Below are positions 33,550 to 42,363 of a DNA stretch of 64,000 bases, piece by piece. This DNA is from Aristaeella lactis (lineage in GTDB: Bacteria > Bacillota > Clostridia > Christensenellales > Aristaeellaceae), in contig NZ_CP069421.1 in the NCBI RefSeq assembly GCF_018118585.1, positions 1,736,001 to 1,800,000 on the forward strand. Reading direction: 5' to 3'. The position numbers and the translations under genes are program-made. Numbering within the stretch: position 1 is the first letter of the stretch; each line of letters starts with the position of its first letter. A model generated the notes under the pieces. The model made no database searches. It was not told where the DNA came from and saw only the letters and a program-made list of their open reading frames with translations.

Positions 33550-34971
33550 TTATTTCAGCACGGAAACTGCGTCACAGATGGTCTTCTCCAGGGCTTCATG
33601 GCCGTATTTGTCCACCGCGGCCCTGTTCTTTTCACCGTGGGTCAGGTTTCCTGCCCCGCCGATGCAGCCGCTGACGCACGCCATGCCCTCGATGAAGTTT
33701 GCGTCCAGCACGTTCCTGCTCTTTCGCATCAGCGCCGCCTTGCATTCCTCAATGCCGTCGCAGACGCAGGCCTTCAGTTCAAATTCATCCAGGTGCTGTT
33801 CCTTCAGTGCCTCGGTCACCGCGTCGGACAGGCCGCCGCTGCGGGCAAAGATCCGGCCGAAGTAGGAAGCGTTGTCCAGGGTGTCCTCTTCCAGGGTCGT
33901 CAGGTCAATATCCCGGCTGTCAAACAGGGCCTGCAGTTCCTCAAAGGTGATTGCCGCGTCCACATAGGGCTTCACATCCTCCAGCTGCGCCTCCGCCTTC
34001 TTGGCTGTGCACGGTCCGATGAAGACGATTTTCACGTTCTCCTCATGCTCCCGGATATACCTGGCCAGGGCTGCCATGGGGGAAGGATTATGGGAGATAT
34101 AGGGAGCAAAGGCCGGGAACGCGGTTTTGACATAACGCACAAAGGCCGGGCAGCAGGAGCTGGTCAGGAAACCCTTCTCCGTCAGTTCCTTCGATTCCGC
34201 CAGTGCCACCAGGTCCGCGCCAAGCGCCGCTTCCACCACGGTATAGAAGCCCAGCTTCTTGATGCCCGTGATCACCTGGCCCAGCTTCGCGTAGTTCATC
34301 TGGCTGCCGATGGCCGGGGCGACCAGCGCGTAAACCTTGTACCGGCTGTTGTCTTCGCTCCGTTTCAGCATATCAATGACGTTGATGATAAAAGACTTGT
34401 CCGAAATCGCGCCGAAGGGGCACTGGTAAACGCAGGCGCCGCACTGGATGCACTTCTCATCGTCGATCTTGGCCGCGTTGTCCTCGTTGATCGAGATCGC
34501 CTTGATCTTGCAGGCGTTCTGGCAGGGACGTTTCCGGTTCACAATCGCGCTGTAGGGGCACACCTTGGCGCACATGCCGCATTCCACGCATTTGGTTTTG
34601 TCGATGTGCGCCTCATGCTTATGGTCAAAGGAGATTGCCCCGCGCTTGCAGGCATCTTCGCAGCGGTGGGCCAGGCAGCCCCTGCAGGATTCCGTCACCT
34701 GGTAGCCTACGGCCGGACAGTCGTCACAGGCAATATCGATCACCTGGATGATGTTGTCGGATTTCCCGCCGCCCATGGCCAGCTTGACCCGCTCCCCCAG
34801 GATCGCCCGTTCCTTATATACGCAGCAGCGCATGGTCGGCACCTTTCCGGGAACGATGGTTTTGGGAATATCCATCACATTCTCCATCAGTGTATCATTC
34901 CAGGCATGGCGGGCCACTTCCCGCAGGACCTTGTATTTCAGATGCTGTACCTTGGTATCAAACTTATGCAT
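33550..34971 (-). CDS. Monomeric [FeFe] hydrogenase, group B type
   Basis: This enzyme evolves or oxidises H2 with electrons from ferredoxin. The 473 residues have Cys clusters for accessory [4Fe-4S] centres (CVECGMCAKVCPYS, CIQCGACVYQCPFG, with more Cys before them). The H-cluster domain shows motif L1 SSCCPAFV, L2 GPCTAKKAEA and L3 EGMACVSGCIGG. These group B style motifs differ from the classical A-group TSCSPGW and MPCxxKxxE. A C-terminal accessory SLBB or NADH domain is absent, so ferredoxin is the likely partner. It is last in the operon after the HydS sensor and the phosphatase, an arrangement known from Ruminococcus-like anaerobes. Confidence 0.92.
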   Translation of the reverse strand: MHKFDTKVQHLKYKVLREVARHAWNDTLMENVMDIPKTIVPGKVPTMRCCVYKERAILGERVKLAMGGGKSDNIIQVIDIACDDCPAVGYQVTESCRGCLAHRCEDACKRGAISFDHKHEAHIDKTKCVECGMCAKVCPYSAIVNRKRPCQNACKIKAISINEDNAAKIDDEKCIQCGACVYQCPFGAISDKSFIINVIDMLKRSEDNSRYKVYALVAPAIGSQMNYAKLGQVITGIKKLGFYTVVEAALGADLVALAESKELTEKGFLTSSCCPAFVRYVKTAFPAFAPYISHNPSPMAALARYIREHEENVKIVFIGPCTAKKAEAQLEDVKPYVDAAITFEELQALFDSRDIDLTTLEEDTLDNASYFGRIFARSGGLSDAVTEALKEQHLDEFELKACVCDGIEECKAALMRKSRNVLDANFIEGMACVSGCIGGAGNLTHGEKNRAAVDKYGHEALEKTICDAVSVLK

Positions 34972-34980
34972 TCTCTCACC

Positions 34981-36150
34981 TCAAAAATAACTGACCTTGA
35001 TCCGTTTGCCCATCTTCTGCAGCGCCGCGCTCAGCTCCTGGACCAGGTTCATCTTGATGCTGAAATTGATCGGCAGGTCCGGGTTCTGATGTGCCGGGTT
35101 GATTGCCCGGCCCACGTAGAAGTTAATGTCCGTCGCTTCCTCAAACAGCAGCCGGCTGATCATGGAAGCGCCGTCCTTCCGGTTGCTCCACTCGTCATAG
35201 CAGTTGTTATCCGCGATGAAATCCTCGGCATACTGCACCACCCGGTTCACGGTGATAACGCCCTCTGTCACCAGGTCCACGCCCTCCAGCTTTGCGATGG
35301 GAGGAATGTCCCCTTCAAAGTCCAGGGAAGGCCGCAGCGGTTTGTTCAGCCACTTGGCCGCCAGGGAGGATGTGGTTCCGCCGCAGACGATATGCTTCCC
35401 TTCCTTGGCAAAGAACAGGCTCATCATCCTGTTCACGTCATCCCGGTTTCCGGGCGGACCGAAGAGCAGGTTCATGGGTACCCGCCTGCGCATCCGCACA
35501 ACACAGGAGGTGGCGTCATCGCCCGGCTTCCCGCCGTACAGCCTGTCGCACTCATCCACCAGCATGGTGGAAAGCAGTTTGGCGGAATATCCGCACAGGT
35601 TCATGGCCTCCATATAGGAGATAATGTCTTCCCGTTTCCAGCCGAAGTTATAGGCAACGCCGATGCCCGCATGGGGGCAGCCGTCGCTCATGGCAATGAA
35701 TACATCGTTCTCCTGCAGGCGGATCACCGAGCGGTAAATCTGCTTTCCGCCGATGGACATTTCCTGCCGGGGATAATCCCAGTTGGCGCCGTTCCGCAGC
35801 AGGATCACATGGGGATTGTCATACTGGATCACTTCCGCCGTACGGTTCTGGATGATCCTCAGGATCGTAAAGGTGGAGTATGCCACTCCCCGTACCGAGC
35901 AGACCGGCAGGGTAGCCGCGATAGTTTCCACGCATTCCTCCAGCGAAAGGCCTGCCGCCAGCATGGTGGAGATGATTTTGCTGGTGAGGGTGGAAAGGAT
36001 GCTGGCCTTCACACCGCTGCCCAGGCCGTCCGCCAGCACAATGACCGTGGAGCCGTCTTCCTGTTCGGCGATGTCCACATGATCGCCGCACAGCTGTTCC
36101 CCGGCGTGGTTAATGCTTTTGAAGCCGATATCACAGCAAAGGTCATTCAT
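34981..36150 (-). CDS. SpoIIE/PP2C-family protein phosphatase of the hydrogen-sensing operon
   Basis: PP2C phosphatases remove phosphate from Ser/Thr using two metal ions. The 389 residues show VLADGLGSGVKA (metal Asp, ~37-48), MSDG (~150) and GDDATS (~210). The C-terminal ~160 residues, after RMRRRVPMNLLFGPPGNR, are not a recognised domain and may dock the sensor. The ATG overlaps the end of hydS by 8 nt, so the two are coupled. Its expected role is to pass the HydS redox or H2 signal to an unknown phosphoprotein. An APH-like kinase encoded two genes upstream is a candidate counterpart, which is my inference. Confidence 0.9.
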   Translation of the reverse strand: MNDLCCDIGFKSINHAGEQLCGDHVDIAEQEDGSTVIVLADGLGSGVKASILSTLTSKIISTMLAAGLSLEECVETIAATLPVCSVRGVAYSTFTILRIIQNRTAEVIQYDNPHVILLRNGANWDYPRQEMSIGGKQIYRSVIRLQENDVFIAMSDGCPHAGIGVAYNFGWKREDIISYMEAMNLCGYSAKLLSTMLVDECDRLYGGKPGDDATSCVVRMRRRVPMNLLFGPPGNRDDVNRMMSLFFAKEGKHIVCGGTTSSLAAKWLNKPLRPSLDFEGDIPPIAKLEGVDLVTEGVITVNRVVQYAEDFIADNNCYDEWSNRKDGASMISRLLFEEATDINFYVGRAINPAHQNPDLPINFSIKMNLVQELSAALQKMGKRIKVSYF

Positions 36151-37819
36151 TGGTAATCGACTCCTTCAGCTTGGACAGCGCTATTTTGGTTTCAGCCGCG
36201 GTCTCGCCCAGCAGGGAGGCAATCTCCTGTACAATGCGCATCTGCTTTTCCACGACCTTGTCCGCCACTTCCACCGTCTGGCGGCTGATCTCTTCCTTTT
36301 CCCTGCGGGTTTCCTCTTCCATCGTCACGTCACGCATAATGCACAGGATCATTCGGCCCTCTTCCGCGGGCACTACAGTCTGCTCCACATAGCAGCCGTA
36401 CTCGGTCAGGTACACCCGCTCGTTGAAGATCCCCCGGCGTGTCTTCTGCACCTTCAGGAACGGTTCCGGATCCAGGATGCGCACCACCTGGTCGCCCAGT
36501 ACCGCGCCGGCGTCGTGCAGGTGCAGCAGCTTCATCATCATGGGATTGATCTGCTGCACTTCCAGCCGGTCATTCAGCATCAGGATCCCGTTGGGGGAAT
36601 TGCGGGAAATGGTGTCGGTCACATTTTCTGCCTTGTTCATCAGGAAAAGCAGGCACATGGAGATTTCCGCCTTTCCCTGGTAAATGGCAATCGCTTTTTC
36701 CCGGCAGGTGTCATATCCGCAGGATCCGCAGTTCAGCTCCTGGCTGGGTTTGAATTTGCCCATTTCCCGCAGGATTTCCGTGATCTCTGTTTCGCTGGGC
36801 ATAGCCGCCCGCAGGTCGATCGGTTCAAAGAATTTGCGCATAGCCCGGTCTTCCGGCTGCCGGATGTCAAAATCCTCATTTCCCGCGAAGGATGCCACGG
36901 ACAGGTAATCCTGTACCGGACTGCAGCGGTTCTTTTCCATCACCGGGCCGCCGATGCAGCTCCCCGAGCAGGCACTCATCTCAATAAAGCAATGGTGGAT
37001 CCTGCCGCTTTCAATGTCCTTCAGGGCTGCGATACAGTTCTCCACCCCGTCCACAGCCAGGTAGGTATAATCCTTTGCGTCGCAGTCCATGGTCTTCAGG
37101 ATGCCCCCGGTTGTGGGAAAGAAGCGTGTCCGGCTACGGTTCTCGGGCGTAACTTCCTGCCGCAGGCCGATCTTCTCCGCCCGCAGCCAGTTGGTCAGTT
37201 CCTCAAAGGTCAGCACAGCGTCCACAATTCCCTCGTAATACTCCGCCTCGTCCTTTTTGGCCAGGCAGGGGCCGATGAAAACCGTCTTCGCGTTGGGGAT
37301 CCGGCTCTTGATATCCAGGCAGTGGGCCTGCATGGGCGAAACCACGTCCGCCAGGTATTTCAGTTCCCGGGGAAAGAATTTCTGGATCAGCAGGTTTACG
37401 CTGTGGCAGCAGGACGAAATGACAATATCCCGGTCATCCTGCCGCAGCATGCGGTCGTATTCCCGCTTCACCTGGGTAGCGCCGAGGGCAGTTTCCTCCG
37501 CGTCATGGAAGCCCAGCCGCTGCAGGGCTTCCCGCATGCTCCCGATCCCCACACCGGGATAGTTGGCGATAAAGGACGGCGCCAGGGAGGCCACCACAGG
37601 GTCGCCGCTCTGGATCAGCACCTTCACCTTTTCCGTTTCGTCCACAATCTCTTTGGCATTCTGCGGACAAACAACAAAACACCGGCCGCACAGGATACAC
37701 TCATTGCCGATGATATGCGCCTGGTTGCCCGAAAAGCGGATGGATTTCACCGGGCAGTGCCGGATGCATTTATAGCAGTTTTTACAATTGGTTTTCTTCA
37801 GTGTCAGGCCGTGCGGCAT
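36143..37819 (-). CDS. hydS: Sensory [FeFe] hydrogenase with PAS domain (HydS type)
   Basis: The 558 residues begin with two [4Fe-4S] motifs (CKNCYKCIRHCP, CILCGRCFVVCP). An H-cluster domain follows: L1 ISSCCHSV, L2 IGPCLAKKDEA, L3 SACSGSCIGGPV. Then come a further four-Cys module (NCGSCGYDTCREKA with a later Cys), a PAS domain (NGILMLNDRLEVQQINPMM onward, ~390-500) and a C-terminal coiled coil. Such group C proteins are thought to sense H2 and signal rather than make it. No kinase domain is attached; the phosphatase encoded next is the likely output. ATG at 37819 follows GAGGAGG, which is itself 3 nt after a terminator T-run. Confidence 0.93.
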   Translation of the reverse strand: MPHGLTLKKTNCKNCYKCIRHCPVKSIRFSGNQAHIIGNECILCGRCFVVCPQNAKEIVDETEKVKVLIQSGDPVVASLAPSFIANYPGVGIGSMREALQRLGFHDAEETALGATQVKREYDRMLRQDDRDIVISSCCHSVNLLIQKFFPRELKYLADVVSPMQAHCLDIKSRIPNAKTVFIGPCLAKKDEAEYYEGIVDAVLTFEELTNWLRAEKIGLRQEVTPENRSRTRFFPTTGGILKTMDCDAKDYTYLAVDGVENCIAALKDIESGRIHHCFIEMSACSGSCIGGPVMEKNRCSPVQDYLSVASFAGNEDFDIRQPEDRAMRKFFEPIDLRAAMPSETEITEILREMGKFKPSQELNCGSCGYDTCREKAIAIYQGKAEISMCLLFLMNKAENVTDTISRNSPNGILMLNDRLEVQQINPMMMKLLHLHDAGAVLGDQVVRILDPEPFLKVQKTRRGIFNERVYLTEYGCYVEQTVVPAEEGRMILCIMRDVTMEEETRREKEEISRQTVEVADKVVEKQMRIVQEIASLLGETAAETKIALSKLKESITNE

Positions 37820-37835
37820 TCGACTTCCTCCTCGC

Positions 37836-37873
37836 AAAAAGGCGCCGGGCGGTGACTCCCCCGCCCGGTGCCT
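37836..37873 (-). terminator. Strong intercistronic terminator directly before the hydS ribosome site
   Basis: On the minus strand a 13-bp GC-rich stem with one G-T pair (37840-37852 with 37861-37873; core CCGGGCGG / CCGCCCGG) and an 8-nt loop are followed by TTTTTG. Three bases later the hydS Shine-Dalgarno begins. Transcripts from rex-adhE would mostly stop here unless termination is relieved. Confidence 0.9.
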
Positions 37874-37879
37874 GGTGTT

Positions 37880-38122
37880 TTACGCCAGCTTTGCTTTCAC
37901 ATGATCCCTGAAAAATTCTTTTACGTTCTCCGGTGAAACAGAGAACAATGCGCCGTCCACCGTCACGCACACTCCCTGCTGGCACTTGCCCATGCAGAAG
38001 GTGCCGCCCAGTTCGATCCTGTCCCCCAGGTCGTTTTCCGCGATCAGCGTCTGCAGCTGTTCAACCACCGGCCGAGATCCCTTGATATGGCAGGAAGAAC
38101 CTATACACACTGTGATTTTCAT
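37880..38122 (-). CDS. Thioredoxin-fold [2Fe-2S] ferredoxin
   Basis: An 80-residue protein with the cluster pattern of thioredoxin-like ferredoxins (NuoE/HydC type): CIGSSC near the N-terminus and CMGKC around residue 43-47. Such proteins carry electrons to or within hydrogenase and dehydrogenase complexes. ATG at 38122 follows CGGAGAATAGG; a longer in-frame start to 38242 runs inside the kinase gene and is not used. It follows the kinase gene by 23 nt and ends before the strong terminator that precedes hydS. Confidence 0.92.
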   Translation of the reverse strand: MKITVCIGSSCHIKGSRPVVEQLQTLIAENDLGDRIELGGTFCMGKCQQGVCVTVDGALFSVSPENVKEFFRDHVKAKLA

Positions 38123-38145
38123 ATGCCCTATTCTCCGTTTCTTTC

Positions 38146-38895
38146 TTATTCGTATTCCACCACGTTGACCCAGCGGAGCAGGAATTCCCGTTCCTGTTCG
38201 TTGCCCTTCACGGACTGGCTGGCCGCCACGATCGGCATCCACTTCTGCACATACCGCCTGTCCGTATGGCTCTTTTCACAGAACAGGTCCAGGTATTTTT
38301 CCGCCCCTTCGGTATCTCCCTTCAGGCAGAAAAGCAGGTAGGTCCGGGCCGCGTCCGCCGAGGCATTGCCCTGGGTCACATGGCTCCAGTCAAGGATGTA
38401 GGGGGTTCCGTCATTTGAGATGATGATGTTGGACGGGCGGAAATCCCCGTGGCACACCTTGTTGTGTTTCGGCATACCCTCCAGCCGGGTATGAAGCTCA
38501 TACCGGATGGTGGCATCCAGGTTGGCCTGGCTGATCTTGCGGTTCATCTTGTCCTTCAGCTTGTTCAGCAGCGGGCATGTCTTGCTCTGAACCTCCAGCT
38601 GCAGGTTCACCATCTGTTCAATGTACTGATCCTTCCCTTCGGGGTTTTCATGGATCAGCTGGCTCAGGGTTTTTCCGGCAATAAACTCGGACACGATGGT
38701 CCACTTTCCGTCCAGCACGGTCACTTCCAGTACCTTGGGAATGTGCAGTCCCGTTTCTTCGATCCGGGCCTGGTTCAGTGCCTCATTCAGCACGTCCGCC
38801 TTGGAGTATTCCGCGTTGAACACCTTCAGGCACCGGTCACCGTCCCGGTAGATCGTCTTGGCGTTCCGTACAGCGATCACACGATCCAGATTCAT
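38146..38895 (-). CDS. APH/choline-kinase-like phosphotransferase in the redox operon
   Basis: A 249-residue kinase-fold protein. N-lobe: DGDRCLKVFN with the ATP Lys and IVSEFIAGKTLSQLI hinge. Catalytic loop: KVCHGDFRPSNIII (~170-183) with the Brenner motif HGDxxxxN; metal motif: YILDWSHVTQG. It belongs to the aminoglycoside phosphotransferase/choline kinase superfamily, which includes small-molecule and protein kinases. ATG at 38895 follows GAGAGGGGGAG, 14 nt after adhE. Its place between adhE and the HydS/PP2C genes suggests a signalling or metabolic role linked to redox; the substrate is unknown. Confidence 0.85.
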   Translation of the reverse strand: MNLDRVIAVRNAKTIYRDGDRCLKVFNAEYSKADVLNEALNQARIEETGLHIPKVLEVTVLDGKWTIVSEFIAGKTLSQLIHENPEGKDQYIEQMVNLQLEVQSKTCPLLNKLKDKMNRKISQANLDATIRYELHTRLEGMPKHNKVCHGDFRPSNIIISNDGTPYILDWSHVTQGNASADAARTYLLFCLKGDTEGAEKYLDLFCEKSHTDRRYVQKWMPIVAASQSVKGNEQEREFLLRWVNVVEYE

Positions 38896-38909
38896 TATTT
38901 CTCCCCCTC

Positions 38910-41612
38910 TCACTGTTTATGTCCGGGACGATAGGCCTTCTTGGCCGGGTCATCCTCGTAGGTGGCAATGTCATATTCAGTGGGTTTGGCAGTCTCGGTG
39001 AAATGCTTTCCGCCGTAGTAGGCGTTCAGGTACATCTGCCTGATCTCGCTCATCAGCGGATACCGCGGGTTCGCGCCGGTGCACTGGTCGTCAAAGGCCT
39101 GTTCCGTCATGGCATCCAGCCGGTCCAGGAAGTCTTTCTCATCCGGTACGTAGTCCCGGATAGTCGGCTTGATCCCCACATAGGCCTTCAGGTCGTTGAT
39201 CTTCCGGATCAGGGTTTCCAGCTTTTCGCTGTCCGTGCCCTCCGTAATACCCAGGGCTTCCGCCACCTCCGCGTACCGCCGCAGGGTCCGGGGATGGTCA
39301 TACTGCGGGAATGTACCCATCTTGGCCGGGGTCTCCGCCGCGTTGAACCGGATCACTTCCTCGATCATCAGGGCATTGGCCACGCCGTGGGCGATATGGT
39401 GGAACGCGCCGAGCTTATGCGCCATGGAGTGGCATACGCCCAGGAAAGCGTTTGCGAAGGCCATTCCCGCCATGGTGGCGGCGTTGGCCATCTTCTCGCG
39501 GGCTTCTACATCGGTCAGGCCGTCATCGTATGCCCTGGGCAGGTAAGCAAAAATGTTCTGCAGTGCCCGGATGGCCAGGCCGTCCGTATAGTCGGTAGCC
39601 AGCATGGAGGCATAGGCTTCCAGGGCGTGCGTTACCGCGTCGATTCCGCTGGCGGCGGTCAGGCTCTTCGGGGCTGTCATGTGGAAATCCGTGTCGATGA
39701 TTGCCATGTCCGGCAGCAGTTCATAGTCGGCCAGCGGATACTTCACACCGCTCCTTTCATCCGTGATCACGGCGAAAGGCGTCACTTCGCTTCCGGTTCC
39801 CGCCGAGGTGGGTACCGCGACAAAATAGGCCTTTTCGCCCATCTTCGGGAAGGTGTAGACCCGCTTGCGGATATCCATGAAGCGCATCGCCATGTCCATA
39901 AAATCGACCTCGGGATGCTCATACAGCACCCACATGATCTTGGCCGCGTCCATGGCGCTTCCGCCGCCCAGGGCGATGATCACATCCGGCTCAAACAGCC
40001 GCATCTGCTCCGCGCCGGCCTTGGCGCAGGCCAGTGTGGGATCGGGAGCCACATCAAAGAAGGTGGCGTGCCGGATTCCCATCTCATCCAGCTTGTCGGT
40101 GATCGGCTTTGTGTTCCCGTTGTGGTAGAGGAAACTGTCTGTCACCACGAAGGCCTTTTTCTTCCCCATCACAGACTTCAGTTCACCCAGGGCCACCGGC
40201 AGGCAGCCCTTCTTGATGTAGATCTTCTCGGGAGTGCGGAACCAGAGCATGTTTTCCCTTCTTTCCGTCACGGTTTTGATGTTCAGCAGGTGCTTAACGC
40301 CCACGTTTTCTGAAACGGAGTTTCCGCCCCAGCTTCCGCATCCCAGCGTCAGGGAGGGCGTCAGCCTGAAGTTGTACAGGTCGCCGATACCGCCCTGGGA
40401 GGAGGGCTCGTTCACCACAATACGGCAGGTCTTCATCCGGGCCGCGAAAGCATCCAGCACCTCCTGCTTTTTCTGCGTATTGATGTACAGGGAAGCGGTG
40501 TGTCCGTATCCGCCGTCCGCGATCAGCTTTTCAGCTTTCGCGAACGCGTCCTCCAGATCCGCCGCGCGGTACATAGCCAGTACGGGAGACAGCTTCTCAT
40601 GGGCGAACTCTTCGGTGATCTCCACGGATTCCACTTCACCGATCAGCACCTTCGTGCCTTCCGGAACTGTTACCCCTGCCAGCTTTGCGATGTTATAGGC
40701 GCTCTGTCCCACGATCTTTGCGTTCAGCGCCCCGTTGATCAGGATGGTTTTCCGGACCCTGTCCAGGTCATTTCCCTTCAGGAACCAGCATCCCCGGGAA
40801 GCGAATTCTGCCTTCACGCTGTCATAGATGCTGTCCGCAACGATCACGCTCTGCTCGGAAGCGCAGATCATACCGTTATCAAACGTCTTGGAATGGATGA
40901 TGCTGTTCACCGCCAGCAGGATGTCCGCGCTTTCGTCGATCACAGCAGGCACGTTACCGGCCCCTACACCCAGCGCGGGTTTGCCGCTGGAGTAGGCCGC
41001 CTTCACCATGCCGGGGCCGCCGGTGGCCAGGATAATGTCCGCCTCTTTCATCAGGGTGTTGGTCATCTCCAGGCTGGGCACGTCGATCCAGGCAATGATC
41101 CCTTCCGGCGCGCCGGCTTTCACCGCTGCCTCCAGGACCACCTTTGCGGCTTCGATCGTGGCTTTCTTTGCCCGGGGATGGGGGCTGATGATAATGCCGT
41201 TGCGGGTCTTCAGGCAGATCAGGGATTTGAAGATGGCCGTGGAAGTCGGATTGGTGGTCGGAATCACAGCCGCCACCACGCCGATGGGCTCCGCGATCTT
41301 CTTCATGCCGCCGGCCTTGTCTTCCTCGATCACGCCGCAGGTTTTGGTATCCCGGTAAGCGTTGTAGATGTACTCACTGGCGTAGTGGTTTTTGATCACC
41401 TTGTCCTCCACCACACCCATGCCTGTTTCCTCAACAGCCAGCTTCGCCAGCGGGATCCGGGCCTGGTTGGCCGCGGTGGCGGCAGCCAGGAAGATCTTGT
41501 CCACCTGTTCCTGGGTGTAGGAAGCGTACAGGCGCTGTGCCTCCCGCACCCGGGCAATGGCAGCTTCCAGCGTTTCCGGACTGTCGGTCGTTTCGTAGGG
41601 TTTGTGATCCAT
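38910..41612 (-). CDS. adhE: Bifunctional acetaldehyde-CoA / alcohol dehydrogenase
   Basis: AdhE reduces acetyl-CoA to acetaldehyde and then ethanol, re-oxidising two NADH. The 900 residues contain an N-terminal aldehyde dehydrogenase half (catalytic Cys in DNGMICASEQ, ~245; NAD-binding ATGGPGMVKAAYSSGKPALG, key part TGGPGMV) and a C-terminal iron-dependent alcohol dehydrogenase half (GGGSAMDAAK; iron ligands in DAVTHALEA and HSMAHKLGAFHHIAHG). The protein assembles into spirosomes in relatives. The start is one base after the rex stop, with GGAGGAGG inside rex, so Rex and its classical target are co-transcribed. Confidence 0.97.
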   Translation of the reverse strand: MDHKPYETTDSPETLEAAIARVREAQRLYASYTQEQVDKIFLAAATAANQARIPLAKLAVEETGMGVVEDKVIKNHYASEYIYNAYRDTKTCGVIEEDKAGGMKKIAEPIGVVAAVIPTTNPTSTAIFKSLICLKTRNGIIISPHPRAKKATIEAAKVVLEAAVKAGAPEGIIAWIDVPSLEMTNTLMKEADIILATGGPGMVKAAYSSGKPALGVGAGNVPAVIDESADILLAVNSIIHSKTFDNGMICASEQSVIVADSIYDSVKAEFASRGCWFLKGNDLDRVRKTILINGALNAKIVGQSAYNIAKLAGVTVPEGTKVLIGEVESVEITEEFAHEKLSPVLAMYRAADLEDAFAKAEKLIADGGYGHTASLYINTQKKQEVLDAFAARMKTCRIVVNEPSSQGGIGDLYNFRLTPSLTLGCGSWGGNSVSENVGVKHLLNIKTVTERRENMLWFRTPEKIYIKKGCLPVALGELKSVMGKKKAFVVTDSFLYHNGNTKPITDKLDEMGIRHATFFDVAPDPTLACAKAGAEQMRLFEPDVIIALGGGSAMDAAKIMWVLYEHPEVDFMDMAMRFMDIRKRVYTFPKMGEKAYFVAVPTSAGTGSEVTPFAVITDERSGVKYPLADYELLPDMAIIDTDFHMTAPKSLTAASGIDAVTHALEAYASMLATDYTDGLAIRALQNIFAYLPRAYDDGLTDVEAREKMANAATMAGMAFANAFLGVCHSMAHKLGAFHHIAHGVANALMIEEVIRFNAAETPAKMGTFPQYDHPRTLRRYAEVAEALGITEGTDSEKLETLIRKINDLKAYVGIKPTIRDYVPDEKDFLDRLDAMTEQAFDDQCTGANPRYPLMSEIRQMYLNAYYGGKHFTETAKPTEYDIATYEDDPAKKAYRPGHKQ

Positions 41613-41613
41613 G

Positions 41614-42246
41614 TCAATCCTCCTCCGTTGTTTGATCAGCCATACTTGCCGCTATTTTCAGGCAGGCAAGGGATAACGCGATATTTTCATGCTTCACCGT
41701 CACCGCCGCGGGTACGCGGATCGGTGCGGAAGCGAAACTGAGAATCGCCGTGATGCCGCTGTTCACCATCTGGTCCGCAACCTCCTGGGCTGCCACAGCA
41801 GGCACGGTCAGGATGCCGATGTGAACGTCATGTTCCCTGCACCAGCCCGGCATCTGTTCCATGGTGAGTACCGGCTTCTTTTCATGGAACGCGTCGGAGG
41901 GACAGGCATCGAACGCTGCCGCGATTTCCAGGCCGTATTCCCGGAATCCGTCATAGGCCATCAGCGCCCTGCCCAGTTTGCCCGCGCCGACGACCACCGC
42001 CGGAACCGTCTGCTTCATTCCAAGCACCGCTTCCAGGTCGTTCAGCAGCCGTTCGGTCGGATAACCGATCTTTGGCATCCCTGCCGGGCATACGCTGGCC
42101 AGGTCCTTGCGCACCTGAACCTCACCCAGTCCCAGGTGCCGTGCCACGGTCGCTGATGAAACCATCTCCGTCTTCACCGTGCGGATAAACTGCAGGTATA
42201 ACGGCAGTCTTCCGATCGTCGCCTTGGAAATCGTACCGTTTCGCAT
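41614..42246 (-). CDS. rex: Redox-sensing transcriptional repressor Rex
   Basis: Rex represses fermentation genes when the NADH/NAD+ ratio is low and leaves DNA when it binds NADH. The 210 residues have an N-terminal winged helix (TVARHLGLGEVQVRKDLASV, ~38-57) and a Rossmann domain with VVGAGKLGRALM (~86-97). AAGGAGGG precedes the ATG. It leads the operon rex-adhE-kinase-ferredoxin. I found no TTGTTAAN4TTAACAA-type Rex operator upstream; instead three TATCGATA octamers lie there. Confidence 0.96.
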   Translation of the reverse strand: MRNGTISKATIGRLPLYLQFIRTVKTEMVSSATVARHLGLGEVQVRKDLASVCPAGMPKIGYPTERLLNDLEAVLGMKQTVPAVVVGAGKLGRALMAYDGFREYGLEIAAAFDACPSDAFHEKKPVLTMEQMPGWCREHDVHIGILTVPAVAAQEVADQMVNSGITAILSFASAPIRVPAAVTVKHENIALSLACLKIAASMADQTTEED

Positions 42247-42271
42247 GGCGCTTCCCTCCTTGCCGCGCCGT

Positions 42272-42277
42272 ATTATA
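42272..42277 (-). promoter_or_regulatory. Candidate -10 box of rex
   Basis: On the minus strand TATAAT (42272-42277) lies 25 nt before the rex start. No good -35 stands 16-18 bp upstream (TTCCGC), so an activator or another start may be used. Confidence 0.4.
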
Positions 42278-42329
42278 AAAGATATATGCCTCCAGCGGAA
42301 TTACCAAAACCGTATATGGGTTATATACA

Positions 42330-42359
42330 TATCGATAACGTCATATCGATATATCGATA
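42330..42359. repeat. Three TATCGATA octamers upstream of rex
   Basis: The palindrome TATCGATA occurs at 42330-42337, 42344-42351 and 42352-42359, start-to-start spacings of 14 and 8 bp. It lies 50-80 bp upstream of the candidate rex -10. It may be an operator cluster for an unknown regulator. Confidence 0.6.
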
Positions 42360-42363
42360 TAAA

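Noticed and set aside
33598-36156. Very long plus-strand open frame (852 codons) opposite the hydrogenase and phosphatase genes
   Set aside because: Its translation is rich in His, Arg, Gln and Val with no domain, and it is the mirror of two well-supported minus-strand genes in a GC-rich region. No ribosome site supports it.
42247-42330. Canonical Rex operator upstream of rex
   Set aside because: I looked for TTGTTAAN4TTAACAA or close variants and found none.
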